IMG/VR virus record: IMGVR_UViG_3300020020_000015
Location: 1 to 40,647 of that record
DNA length: 40,647 nt
Reading direction: 5' to 3' (one strand)
From: a virus
A program made the position numbers and the translations under genes. Below the pieces are notes generated by a model. The model ran no database searches. It worked only from the letters and a program-made list of their open reading frames with translations, and had not been told where the DNA came from. This document shows, in pieces, positions 22,823 through 30,927 of this stretch (its first letter is position 1; the number at the start of each line of letters is the position of its first letter).

Positions 22823-23270
22823 GCCACCGATCGACCAGACCATGCTCGAGATAGCCTATGTCTTGGCTCAACGAGCAACCTGCGCGAAGCTGGCAGTTGG
22901 ATGCGTACTTGTTGACACCAGGTATCGGATCATTGGTACTGGTTACAATGGTAATGCAAGGGGACAGACACACTGCCTGGAGAAGCCTTGTGAAGGTAGG
23001 TACGCGCCGAGGGGGTCTGACCTCTGCGAGGCGATACATGCGGAGCAGAACGCCCTTCTAACTTGTCATACGCCGGATGATATCCATGTCTGCTATACCA
23101 CTCACGCCCCCTGCATGCGATGCACCAAGCTCCTCCTCAATACAGGATGCCGAAACATTGTCTTTGCCAACGGAGACTTCACCGAACCTGCCGCTCAGCG
23201 ACTCTGGCAAACAGCAAGTCGATGCTGGTTCAGGTACAGTGGTTTGGCGAACAGTCCCAGGCTTTCCTGA
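22806..23270 (+). CDS. dCMP deaminase-type enzyme
   Basis: This cytidine/deoxycytidylate deaminase-fold protein has zinc and catalytic residues in IHAEQNALL (His78, Glu80) and APCMRCTKLL (Cys103, Cys106). The N-terminal PPIDQTMLEIAYVLAQRATCAKLAVG matches the usual dCMP deaminase opening. It converts dCMP to dUMP, feeding dTMP synthesis and competing with dCMP modification. ATG 22806 directly abuts GGAGG, and TTG 22812 sits at a better 6-base distance, so the start may be 22812. The final 30 residues or so overlap the HNH gene and look degenerate. Confidence 0.82.
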   Translation: MPLIGRPPIDQTMLEIAYVLAQRATCAKLAVGCVLVDTRYRIIGTGYNGNARGQTHCLEKPCEGRYAPRGSDLCEAIHAEQNALLTCHTPDDIHVCYTTHAPCMRCTKLLLNTGCRNIVFANGDFTEPAAQRLWQTASRCWFRYSGLANSPRLS

Positions 23271-23715
23271 GTTCGAGGTAACCGAGAATGGAGACATCAG
23301 AGAAAACGGTGGCCCAGCTCGAGTCCGAGTTGCAGGCTCTGGGCATATCTACGTGCTTCGATCCCACTCACGGCCTGCGTTACTGGTGCATCGTGCGATC
23401 CTCATGGCTTGGGATCGACTCCCTCAACCAGGCGAAGTTTGTCGCCACAAGGACGATAACCCCGCAAACAACGTCCGGTCTAATTTAGTTTGGGGAACTA
23501 AGAAGGAAAATGCGGAAGACCGCATTGTTAATGCTCCGGCCAAGAATCCAGGGTGGACGGAGGAGAGGAGACTTCTGGAACGGATCAAAGGATTGGAGGA
23601 AGAGAACCTGAAACTAAAAACCCAGAACATGCGTCTCAAAGCGTCGATCATGAACCTCATGGCCGACAAGTCCTACACAATCACCCAATCACTGTTAAGG
23701 GAACTAGGATTATGA
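23239..23715 (+). CDS. NUMOD4-HNH endonuclease
   Basis: This 158-aa homing-type endonuclease has a NUMOD4 DNA-binding motif at the start (WRTVPGFPEFEVTENGDIR), then HRAILMAW and the HNH core CRHKDDNPANNVRSNLVWGTKKEN, and a coiled coil (LERIKGLEEENLKLK) near the end. GTG 23239 is chosen because it puts NUMOD4 at residue 2, as in the family. It overlaps the 3' end of the deaminase gene. Insertion of such a mobile gene may have replaced the deaminase's original C-terminus. Confidence 0.8.
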   Translation: MVWRTVPGFPEFEVTENGDIRENGGPARVRVAGSGHIYVLRSHSRPALLVHRAILMAWDRLPQPGEVCRHKDDNPANNVRSNLVWGTKKENAEDRIVNAPAKNPGWTEERRLLERIKGLEEENLKLKTQNMRLKASIMNLMADKSYTITQSLLRELGL

Positions 23716-23951
23716 AAGAGTACCAGAAGCGCGTGGTAGAAGAGAAGACTGACCTTGATAATAAGCTTATCAAGCTCAACAACTTCATTGAATCCGACAA
23801 ATTCGAGGAGCAAGACGAAGAAGAACAGGATCGCCTGACCCGGCAGGGTGCGGCGATGCAGGAGTACAGTGTCTGCCTGGAAGAGCGCATCGCGGCGTTC
23901 GACGAGGACGACGAAGAACAAGAAGACAATGATGATAGTAGTGATTCTTGA
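23712..23951 (+). CDS. 79-aa acidic coiled-coil protein
   Basis: ATGA overlap with the HNH stop. Residues 1-30 (EYQKRVVEEKTDLDNKLIKL) form a helix, and the C-terminus is almost all Asp/Glu/Ser. Similar acidic small proteins are common in phages without known function. Confidence 0.7.
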   Translation: MKEYQKRVVEEKTDLDNKLIKLNNFIESDKFEEQDEEEQDRLTRQGAAMQEYSVCLEERIAAFDEDDEEQEDNDDSSDS

Positions 23952-24120
23952 AGTCGCTGACGAGGAGGCTACGGTCATCCTCGATGGTCTTGCGGCGTTG
24001 CCTCTAAGCCGGTCCTATAATGCCTTTAACAAGGTTTATAAGCAGGTAGAGGAGCAGCGTCGCAAAAGTGTGTCTGGGCCTGATCAGCCTGGTCCCGTTG
24101 CTGCACCGGTAGTGCAGTGA
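23929..24120 (+). CDS. 63-aa unknown protein
   Basis: The ATG lies within the end of the previous gene in another frame, with an AAGAA-type site upstream. The protein shows MMIVVILEVADEEATVILDGLAALPLSRSYNAFNKVYKQV, an alpha/beta outline. No family recognised. Continuous packing supports it. Confidence 0.55.
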   Translation: MMIVVILEVADEEATVILDGLAALPLSRSYNAFNKVYKQVEEQRRKSVSGPDQPGPVAAPVVQ

Positions 24121-24139
24121 GTCCGTGTAAGGAAATGCC

Positions 24140-24979
24140 ATGAAGAAATTCTTGATGACAGCGGTAGCGTTGGGAGCGATGGCCATGCTTCCAGCGGCGA
24201 AAGCTGATGTTTGTTTCTTACTTGCAAAGGATGGCACCTGCTCCTTTGCTACAGACACCAGCGGAGGAACGACGATCTACAGTAACCCCACCAACCTGAG
24301 TAACATCGGGTCGGGGACGATCACGCCGTTCTTGGGTACGCAGAACAATGGTGTGGAGTTCGGAGTGACGACCGACATCCCCCAGGTCAATCTGCTCCCA
24401 CTGGATGACAAGCGTGACAACGCCAACACGTTCACTAACACTTTCACGAGAAGTGATTTGGGGATTCTGTCGTTGGGGGGAACTGATTACTACCAGTTCT
24501 TCCTGGATACCAATGAACCCAGTAATGTGGGGGACAAACTGATCAGTATTGACACGATCAGGATCTGGGACGCACAGTCGGCAGCTTTGCAACTGCTGAC
24601 GAACCAGAACGTCACCTCACTCGGGGATGTGGATGGCCTGTTCTCATCACTCATCTATGCGATGGGGCCGACGAACCAAATCATCATGGACGGTACGTTG
24701 TTTGCAGGTAGCGGCCTCGGCTACGACCTGTCGATGCTTATCCCTGTGGTGGAGTTCGCCGGTGTGGGGATGGACAGCCGGTTGATCTTCGGCACTGGTT
24801 TCGGCCAGGCAGGAGGTTCGGCGTCAACAGCTGACGGCTTCGAGGAGTGGGCCTACTTGTCGGCAACACCGAGAAACGATGTGCCAGAACCCAATAGCCT
24901 GGCACTCGCAGGTATCGGGTTGATTCTGCTGGGCTATGGCATCCGGCGTAGCCAGAAAGCTAAGACCGCAGCAGCCTAG
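24140..24979 (+). CDS. PEP-CTERM exported protein
   Basis: This 279-aa protein has an N-terminal signal peptide (KKFLMTAVALGAMAMLPAAKA, cut near residue 22), a Ser/Thr/Gly-rich beta-type body, and the classic exosortase signal at residues 248-270: VPEPNSLALAG, a hydrophobic helix, then RRSQK. In bacteria exosortase recognises PEP and processes such proteins for delivery to the outer surface or extracellular matrix. A phage copy implies a host with exosortase. It is the last rightward gene. It may alter host surface, biofilm or superinfection. AAGGAAA upstream supports the start. Phage-encoded PEP-CTERM proteins are uncommon. Confidence 0.88.
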   Translation: MKKFLMTAVALGAMAMLPAAKADVCFLLAKDGTCSFATDTSGGTTIYSNPTNLSNIGSGTITPFLGTQNNGVEFGVTTDIPQVNLLPLDDKRDNANTFTNTFTRSDLGILSLGGTDYYQFFLDTNEPSNVGDKLISIDTIRIWDAQSAALQLLTNQNVTSLGDVDGLFSSLIYAMGPTNQIIMDGTLFAGSGLGYDLSMLIPVVEFAGVGMDSRLIFGTGFGQAGGSASTADGFEEWAYLSATPRNDVPEPNSLALAGIGLILLGYGIRRSQKAKTAAA

Positions 24980-25121
24980 CAAGCGCGCTTGCTTGCTTCG
25001 CCTTCTCCCTTTCAGTGAGCTTGCGGTTAGCTTGCATTAAGGTTGGAGGTTCAGGTGGTACTGGAGGGGGAGCTGTCGACTCCCCCTTTTTACGCCTGCG
25101 TGTCTGCTTGAACCCGTCCAT
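24960..25121 (-). CDS. 53-aa basic protein, last gene of the late operon
   Basis: The ATG at 25121 has AGGAG six bases upstream and lies 8 bases after the tail-fibre stop. The product has a basic start (KQTRRRKKGE), a Pro-rich middle and a helical Lys/Arg/Ala tail. It overlaps the 3' end of the PEP-CTERM gene antisense by 20 bases, and the rightward terminator lies within it. Support is the ribosome binding site and position. Confidence 0.55.
   Translation of the reverse strand: MDGFKQTRRRKKGESTAPPPVPPEPPTLMQANRKLTEREKAKQASALARLLRS
25066..25091 (+). terminator. Rightward rho-independent terminator at the convergence
   Basis: GGGGGAG-CTGTCGA-CTCCCCC is followed by TTTTT. It ends the rightward transcript between the two halves. 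Read leftward there is no U-run, so it should not stop the late operon. Confidence 0.8.
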
Positions 25122-25129
25122 ATTAGCTC

Positions 25130-26527
25130 CTATGCAGTACGAGCAGGCCCTGGTAGGCGCTTACCCGCAGTGATGACAGCCAGTTCCTGTATAGCTTTAA
25201 CAAGAAGCGGCACTATGTGGGTATAGCGTAGTCCGAGGCGTTTCGGATCATCTGTGCTAACTGCTTCCGGAAGTACATCATAGACGTCCTGGGCAAGCAA
25301 CCCCACATCACGGGGTAACTTAAGATCCAGTGTACTTTTGAAGGTCCCAGCATGCAATGTCATGACCCTGTCAAGCGCGTGTGTCAGCTCGGTCCATGCG
25401 GTCTTATACCTGGCATCGCTAATGTTATTCCATCCCGGAGCACTTGGTGTCATGTAGACCCCCACCGACTCAGATGGGTTCGAAATCATGTACCAGTTCT
25501 GGCCGATGTCGCTCTTGAGTGCCGTGTTCCAGGTCTGCGCACCATTATTGAATCGCAGGTTCGGCCGACCGCCGGTATTGCCGAGCAGGATGAGGGTCGG
25601 TCCAACAGCATTGGCATGCCCAATCTGTACCTCTGGTGACAAAGCGCTGATCACCACTCGCAGTTCATTATTTGTTCCGAATGCAATGTTACGGGCATTT
25701 GCGGTCGCCAAACAAAGAGCTGTAACACCTGGATTAGGCGTCATTATGCCCGTTCCAGCATTGTTATCATGCCCAATTAGACTTGTTCCACCACCGGTCT
25801 GAATGCGAAAACCCTGGGCTGCACCAGATGAGGGACTATATACCCATGCATTGCTAGAAACAAACAGATCAAGCCAGGGTTTCAAATCGGTGCCGAGATT
25901 CAGAGTCGAGGCTGTGGCTGGACAAAAGCCGTTCTCCAGGAACTCGATACTCCGGGTCGCGTGGGTGAAGACGACCCCGCCGGCCGCCTTGACCGTCATG
26001 GTTGCCGCACCGGATCGACCGATGTACATGCCCGGCGGCTCTTCTGAACCTCCAACACGCCAGACAATAGATGCATTAGCATTAGTAAGTGTAATCGGTT
26101 CTACACTAGAACTATTAAAGTTCGTGGCAACTATCCCAGCTGTAAGCGTCACATTCCCTGTAATGGCTGCAGTACCACCTATTACCGCATTGCCACCAAT
26201 AGTAGCATCGCCAACAATAGTTGTGAGTGCGGGGGCCCATGTCTGGCGAGACACCCCCGCTACGGACACGCCCAATGTGCTTGGTGGTAGTCGGTACATG
26301 CCAGTACCTGGCTGTACGGCAAAGGCTATGCCCGGAAGAGCAACTGTACCGTCGACAAACAGTACAGGCGTATTCGGACCAAGGACACCATCCCGGGTCA
26401 AGACATTATTGAGCTGTAAAGCAACATCGTTCAGCGTAGTATTAGCCCACACCGATTCAATGACGGTCCCGTCTACGACTGGATTACCAGCCGGCAGGGT
26501 ATAGGTTCCACCTGAGTCACGCGGCAT
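25130..26527 (-). CDS. Tail fibre with S74 chaperone domain
   Basis: This 465-aa receptor-binding fibre has an N-terminal virion-anchoring segment (TLPAGNPVVDGTVIESVWANTTLNDVALQL), a beta-rich Gly/Asn/Thr shaft with repeated xNVTLT-like strands, and a C-terminal Peptidase_S74 intramolecular chaperone (NISDARYKTAWTELTHALDRV ... VGLLAQDVYDVLPEAV). The SDARYK Ser-Lys pair is the family's self-cleavage site, which releases the chaperone after trimerisation. TAATG couples it to the preceding internal protein. It decides host range. Confidence 0.87.
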   Translation of the reverse strand: MPRDSGGTYTLPAGNPVVDGTVIESVWANTTLNDVALQLNNVLTRDGVLGPNTPVLFVDGTVALPGIAFAVQPGTGMYRLPPSTLGVSVAGVSRQTWAPALTTIVGDATIGGNAVIGGTAAITGNVTLTAGIVATNFNSSSVEPITLTNANASIVWRVGGSEEPPGMYIGRSGAATMTVKAAGGVVFTHATRSIEFLENGFCPATASTLNLGTDLKPWLDLFVSSNAWVYSPSSGAAQGFRIQTGGGTSLIGHDNNAGTGIMTPNPGVTALCLATANARNIAFGTNNELRVVISALSPEVQIGHANAVGPTLILLGNTGGRPNLRFNNGAQTWNTALKSDIGQNWYMISNPSESVGVYMTPSAPGWNNISDARYKTAWTELTHALDRVMTLHAGTFKSTLDLKLPRDVGLLAQDVYDVLPEAVSTDDPKRLGLRYTHIVPLLVKAIQELAVITAGKRLPGPARTA

Positions 26528-28026
26528 TACTGTACCTTAGGCGTTGATTCTACGGCTGCTTGGCGGCCTGCGCCCAACAGGATCTGGTGAAGTATTTCCT
26601 CGCTCTGACTAAGCGGACGTCCAGAACTAATCTTTGTTTCAATGACATGGACTAGATCCATGAACTTATCTGGATCTATAAGGGCCTCGTCAATGACCTT
26701 AGTTGTCTTCATACCCTCACGCCCGGTGATGGCATTAAAGGCAGAGCGGACCTTCCAGAGAGTTACCGAGCCCTTAGCTGCAGAAGCAACGGCAAGACCT
26801 GTAGAAATGAGGTCCTTAGTACCTCGTGTATCAGGCGTCGCCCGACCAGGACCAGTGGCAGCTGTTTCGTGCTTACCTAGTTCATTGGCAATCTGCTTGC
26901 CCCGATCGACTTCGACCTGGGTCAGACCTGGTTGCAACTTGCCAAGAGCCTGTCTAAGGGGGTGTGACTCCAGTTGGGGTACCTCGAAACCGATGTCCTT
27001 GCCTACTACGTTCGGCGTCACCACAACCCCATTACGCAAGAACGTCTCTTTAAGCACATCGCCTGCCTGCGACTGGTGACCGATCGGCGTACCAGTTAGT
27101 TCATTCCAAGCCGAGCGATAGACGTTCTCATCATGAGACGTCCAGTCTGAGTTTCCACGGTTACGAGCCCCTCGTTCAAGCGCTGCGAGCTTAGGACTAC
27201 CCGTCATGGCAGCTGTACTCTGAGGTAACATTGAGGGGGATGCCTGTCTAATGAGACGAGAAGTCTCAGCGATCCCCTCGTCGCCAAGCTCCTTATGCAG
27301 TGTTTCAGCGGCTCTGCGCTCGACACCACGCTTTGTTGGTGAAATGGCTCTCCAGGCACTACTAGCTAAACCACCAGCTGTACCAAGTGCTTTGCCCAGT
27401 ACGCCAGCTGCACCTGAACCAACAGCGCCTGCTACTGCACCTTCACCAGCATCATCAGCTCTGTCCCTGGCATTGCGATCGTCATCCTCCGCATTACCTA
27501 CTACCCCAGCAGAGGCAGCCCCCTCAGTGGCGGCCCTCCCTAGTGTTCCTAGATTTGCCACCCGTCCACCAACGTTGCCAACCCGGTTTACCCAAGGGAG
27601 GGCCTTAGTCAAGACCTTAGCACCAGCACCAACGGCACCACCAATCGGGAGTGTAGCTACGCCTTCACCAACAGCCTCACCAATAGTGCCTGCAACACCA
27701 AGATGTTCCTTGCTCTTGTTCCAGGCCTTACGCTCTTCGCGCTCTTCTTCGTCACCTAGACCAACGAAGTTCTTAGCACCAAGATAGGCGTTACGGGCGC
27801 CACCACCCATGCCGACCATGCCCTTTTCCCAGACGTTCATTCCCTCAGCGGGATCGACGTTCATGGGGGGAACGACGACGGGCTTCCTGGTCTCAGCCTT
27901 ACGCTGTGCCGCAGGTATCTGCATGTCCCTTGCAACATGGGACATTAGAAGCTCGTCGGCCTCGTCCTGGGACCCAGCCTCGATGGTGAAGCTTTCGCCC
28001 TCAGGAGACTTGTACTTATACTTCAT
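26527..28026 (-). CDS. Internal virion (ejection) protein, 499 aa
   Basis: A short N-terminal segment (YKYKSPEGESFTIEAGSQDEADELL) is followed by an extended helix- and Gly/Ala-rich protein with an amphipathic middle (GTIGEAVGEGVATLPIGGAVGAGAKVL). The pattern and its place just before the tail fibre match podoviral internal core or ejection proteins that leave the virion with DNA. No enzymatic motif is seen. TAATG overlap with the fibre gene. Confidence 0.7.
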   Translation of the reverse strand: MKYKYKSPEGESFTIEAGSQDEADELLMSHVARDMQIPAAQRKAETRKPVVVPPMNVDPAEGMNVWEKGMVGMGGGARNAYLGAKNFVGLGDEEEREERKAWNKSKEHLGVAGTIGEAVGEGVATLPIGGAVGAGAKVLTKALPWVNRVGNVGGRVANLGTLGRAATEGAASAGVVGNAEDDDRNARDRADDAGEGAVAGAVGSGAAGVLGKALGTAGGLASSAWRAISPTKRGVERRAAETLHKELGDEGIAETSRLIRQASPSMLPQSTAAMTGSPKLAALERGARNRGNSDWTSHDENVYRSAWNELTGTPIGHQSQAGDVLKETFLRNGVVVTPNVVGKDIGFEVPQLESHPLRQALGKLQPGLTQVEVDRGKQIANELGKHETAATGPGRATPDTRGTKDLISTGLAVASAAKGSVTLWKVRSAFNAITGREGMKTTKVIDEALIDPDKFMDLVHVIETKISSGRPLSQSEEILHQILLGAGRQAAVESTPKVQ

Positions 28027-28028
28027 AT

Positions 28029-29306
28029 CTAGCCTCGCGTAAACCCGCCGGGTAAGGGCCTAAGCTGGGTACCAGGTGCAGGTGCAGGTGCTACACGTGG
28101 AGGTGGGGCTGTCTGTTGCCGAGTCTGCGGGGGCGGCTGCACTACTGGTTGCTGTTGTCCAGGCAATGCTTCGAAGTCTTCACCGACCTCATCGAAGGCC
28201 TCGGGAATAGCTCCATAACCAGCTCGTCCATAGATCCGACGCAGTTCGTTATAGTGCTTGGCAGCCAGCTTGGCACGCTCCTGGAGGTTCTGCTGAATGG
28301 TCTGTGGATTCATGCCTGGCTTAATGGTAGCTCTACCCCATGCAGCTTGCTCACCACCGCTTAGGGTAGTACCGAACATGGCATGGCGTTGGACTAGAGC
28401 AGCCTGGTGCTCGTAATTCTTCCACCAATTCGCTGCCTTGTCAGCGTCTTCACTTGACCAGGGATTCCAGGTGCCTGAAACATTATCGATCCAGCCGCCT
28501 ACTCCACCGTACTTGGCGTCATAGGTAGCAAAGGACTCGCTCAAACCATTAGCACTCTGCTGCGCCTCTGTCATCGTCTTGATAACAGTGTTTGGAACTG
28601 CTTTTCCAGTCTTTTGCCCTGCCGCTGCTGCTCTGGTTTCGGCTGCCTTTACTCGACCAGCGTTCTCAATTTCAGCAACCTTAATCCTCGTAGCATTACG
28701 TTGCTTTTCAATCTCATCCTTGAGCTTGCGGTTGTTTCCTGCATCGGCATACTTGAGATCCAGTTCGGCAAGTTTCTGGCGACCCTGTTCATATTGCAAA
28801 TCGAGCCTGCCCTGACGTGCCTCTTCTGCTTCAATGTGCTTGAAGCGCTGTGCATCTTCTCTGATCGGATCTTGTATGAGTTGATCCTCGAGGTACTTCG
28901 CAGCAACAGCTTTGCTAAGGGGGTTCTTCATACCCTTAGAAGCCCAGTCAATCTGTTGTTGCCGTGTGGGGACTGTCGTCTCGGTAAGGGGTTCGCCTGT
29001 CTCAGTAGGACCTGGCAGGACTCGGGTCTGCTCCTGTGGGCGACCACCCATCCACTCATTGTGGCCCGTTTCAATGTCGCGCTCGAGCTGTTGCTGGTCC
29101 TTCTGGGCGCCTCGTTCGGTGATACCACCCAGGACATTATTGACAAGGGGGCCCAGCTGTTGCGTCCAGTGAGGGGCAACGTAATGCCCTGAGACCATCT
29201 GTCCCTTTTCCATCTCTTCCTGGAGAGCTTGTTGACGGAGTGCCGCTGCCTGCGCTAGGGCACGCTTATTCTTGTCAGCTCTTGATTCGTAGTCAGTGAT
29301 AGGCAT
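28029..29306 (-). CDS. Internal virion protein, 425 aa, coiled-coil
   Basis: The product is highly charged and mostly helical (RQQALQEEMEKG, AEEARQGRLDLQYEQGRQKLAEL, KDEIEKQRNATRIKVAEIENAG) with a Trp-rich compact region (GTWNPWSSEDADKAANWWKNY) and a Pro/Gln-rich tail. This is typical of ejected core proteins. It starts 4 bases after the upstream gene's stop. Function inferred from composition and place. Confidence 0.7.
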   Translation of the reverse strand: MPITDYESRADKNKRALAQAAALRQQALQEEMEKGQMVSGHYVAPHWTQQLGPLVNNVLGGITERGAQKDQQQLERDIETGHNEWMGGRPQEQTRVLPGPTETGEPLTETTVPTRQQQIDWASKGMKNPLSKAVAAKYLEDQLIQDPIREDAQRFKHIEAEEARQGRLDLQYEQGRQKLAELDLKYADAGNNRKLKDEIEKQRNATRIKVAEIENAGRVKAAETRAAAAGQKTGKAVPNTVIKTMTEAQQSANGLSESFATYDAKYGGVGGWIDNVSGTWNPWSSEDADKAANWWKNYEHQAALVQRHAMFGTTLSGGEQAAWGRATIKPGMNPQTIQQNLQERAKLAAKHYNELRRIYGRAGYGAIPEAFDEVGEDFEALPGQQQPVVQPPPQTRQQTAPPPRVAPAPAPGTQLRPLPGGFTRG

Positions 29307-29309
29307 ATA

Positions 29310-30518
29310 TTACCCCATCTTTAAGCCACTACCACCAGAGATAGTACCAGCACCACTGCTACCACCACCTCCGAGGTAACTACCGAGTGCACCACCAAGT
29401 GCAGTACCAACAGGTCCGAAGAACGAGCCTGCGACTGAACCAGCGAGTTTCATGAGTCCGGCTGTCTTCGCGGCACCTGCTGCATTCTTGGCATTATTAG
29501 CAGCTACTTGCGCCTGGTACTCCTTATCGGTAGCACCATAGATATCAGCTGCTTTTCCAAGTCCTGCTTGGCTATATTGTTCAAAGCTTGGATTTGCACC
29601 ACCAACACCACTCATGAAGCGTTCAAGTTCCTGCAATGGCATTTGGCGTGACATTAGTGCCTCATTCATCTGCCGGGTTCGATCATCTGAAGACGCGCCT
29701 CGAAGAACGCCCTGTTCACCGAACTGTTCACCGCGAAGCGCATTGGCATACTCCGCTGCCTGCTGTTGTTCGTCGAACTGGCGACCCCGGACATCCTTTC
29801 CGAACTGTGCTGTTTTATATATCTCATCAGCGCCTTGCTTGCGCTTATCCATGCCACGGTTAAAGATATTACCGTACTCACCAGCAGCCCCGAGTAAAGC
29901 CTGTTGCTCTGCATCGTTGCGACGTTGGTCCTGGAGCTGAAGCTGGGTATTGAAGCCGGCATCACCCTCATTGAAGCCCTGGGCCTTTAGCCGAGCAATC
30001 TCTGCGTCTCGTCCCCGAGTTAAACCCGGGTCGAGTCTGGACATCATTGCTTTTTGGATTCCCTCAACAGCACCAAAGCCAGCATCCGGCATTTCCCCGA
30101 GAGAGCTATAATCCAAGTTGCCGTATTCACCAAGACCTTGGCCAGGAACAGCACCCCACTGCTGCAATTGAGAAGTATCATAGCCCTTGACATCTGTCAT
30201 CCCTTCCATGCTAAAGGGGTTAGATACAGAATCTTGGACACGACCGAGCATGCCCATGCCTACATCGCCAAGAGCCGCTCTCCGATACATGTCCTGGTCG
30301 TAGAGATACTGCTGCTCTGGAGACATTGTCTCCACAGAGGACCAGTCACCAGTCTCAGGATCTTCGAAATACTCGAGCGAACCACCAGTGGTATACTGGT
30401 TTATACGGTTCGCACGGGTCTGCTGGTCTAACGTAGCCTTATCAAGGCCCGCCTGTTCTACAGCAAGAGCCTTGTAGTCAGGTGGTGGCGGTGGCGCAGA
30501 GCCTGATTTCTTTCCCAT
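29310..30518 (-). CDS. Internal virion / tail-associated protein, 402 aa
   Basis: After a Pro-run (SAPPPPPDYKAL), a helical, Gln-rich central part with many short helices (QQYLYDQDMYRRAALG, FDEQQQAAEYANALRGEQFGEQG) leads to a Gly/Ala/Ser-rich hydrophobic C-terminus (VAGSFFGPVGTALGGALGSYLGGGG) that could insert in or cross a membrane. ATG 30518 is chosen for GGAG at 7 bases. It overlaps the acetyltransferase-like gene by 41 bases. Podoviral proteins with such Gly-rich tails are linked to DNA ejection. Confidence 0.7.
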   Translation of the reverse strand: MGKKSGSAPPPPPDYKALAVEQAGLDKATLDQQTRANRINQYTTGGSLEYFEDPETGDWSSVETMSPEQQYLYDQDMYRRAALGDVGMGMLGRVQDSVSNPFSMEGMTDVKGYDTSQLQQWGAVPGQGLGEYGNLDYSSLGEMPDAGFGAVEGIQKAMMSRLDPGLTRGRDAEIARLKAQGFNEGDAGFNTQLQLQDQRRNDAEQQALLGAAGEYGNIFNRGMDKRKQGADEIYKTAQFGKDVRGRQFDEQQQAAEYANALRGEQFGEQGVLRGASSDDRTRQMNEALMSRQMPLQELERFMSGVGGANPSFEQYSQAGLGKAADIYGATDKEYQAQVAANNAKNAAGAAKTAGLMKLAGSVAGSFFGPVGTALGGALGSYLGGGGSSGAGTISGGSGLKMG

Positions 30519-30927
30519 GTGCTTTCTCCAACCATTTACATTGATCACGCCGCATAGTCAAAATATGCAGGGCACCTTCAGGGTGAGCGTCTGGAATTGT
30601 TACTACGAGCCTAAACCCAAGACGAAGGTCAACATCAAGGGCGATCTTGTTATCATTAGATACAACTCCAATGACGACGTTACAATTAAGCTGATCGAAA
30701 GGATAACTAAAAGCAACTCGTATAAACTCGCGCGTAAGCCAGCCACTTTGGCCTGCCATGTGCATTTGACACGACTTACCAGTCCAGTTGTCATAGCCAA
30801 CTATACCAATAAGTTTACCTGCATTATCCAGTCGACCGATGGCCCGCATATGCGGTGTGGGCACCAGACCTATTTGTCTACAAAGTTCAGTGACTAGATG
30901 CTCCTGATTATCAAATTGAACATACAT
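30478..30927 (-). CDS. GNAT-like acyltransferase, virion-cluster type
   Basis: This 149-aa protein has the alternating strand-helix layout of GNAT folds (KLIGIVGYDNW, then REFIRVAFSYPFDQLNCNVVIGVVSNDNKIALDVDLRLGFRLV). Similar proteins sit in podoviral structural clusters and are often called acetyltransferase or internal virion protein. The acetyl-CoA loop is not clear, so activity is uncertain. TGATG overlap with the upstream gene supports the ATG at 30927. Confidence 0.65.
   Translation of the reverse strand: MYVQFDNQEHLVTELCRQIGLVPTPHMRAIGRLDNAGKLIGIVGYDNWTGKSCQMHMAGQSGWLTREFIRVAFSYPFDQLNCNVVIGVVSNDNKIALDVDLRLGFRLVVTIPDAHPEGALHILTMRRDQCKWLEKAHGKEIRLCATATT

Noticed and set aside
25803-26504. 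233-aa rightward frame opposite the tail fibre
   Set aside because: It mirrors the GC-biased tail-fibre codons. It has no ribosome binding site and no domain, and the opposite frame has a clear S74 tail fibre.
27251-27787. 178-aa Ala/Pro/Ser-rich rightward frame
   Set aside because: Antisense of the Gly/Ala-rich ejection protein, with composition fully explained by that gene.
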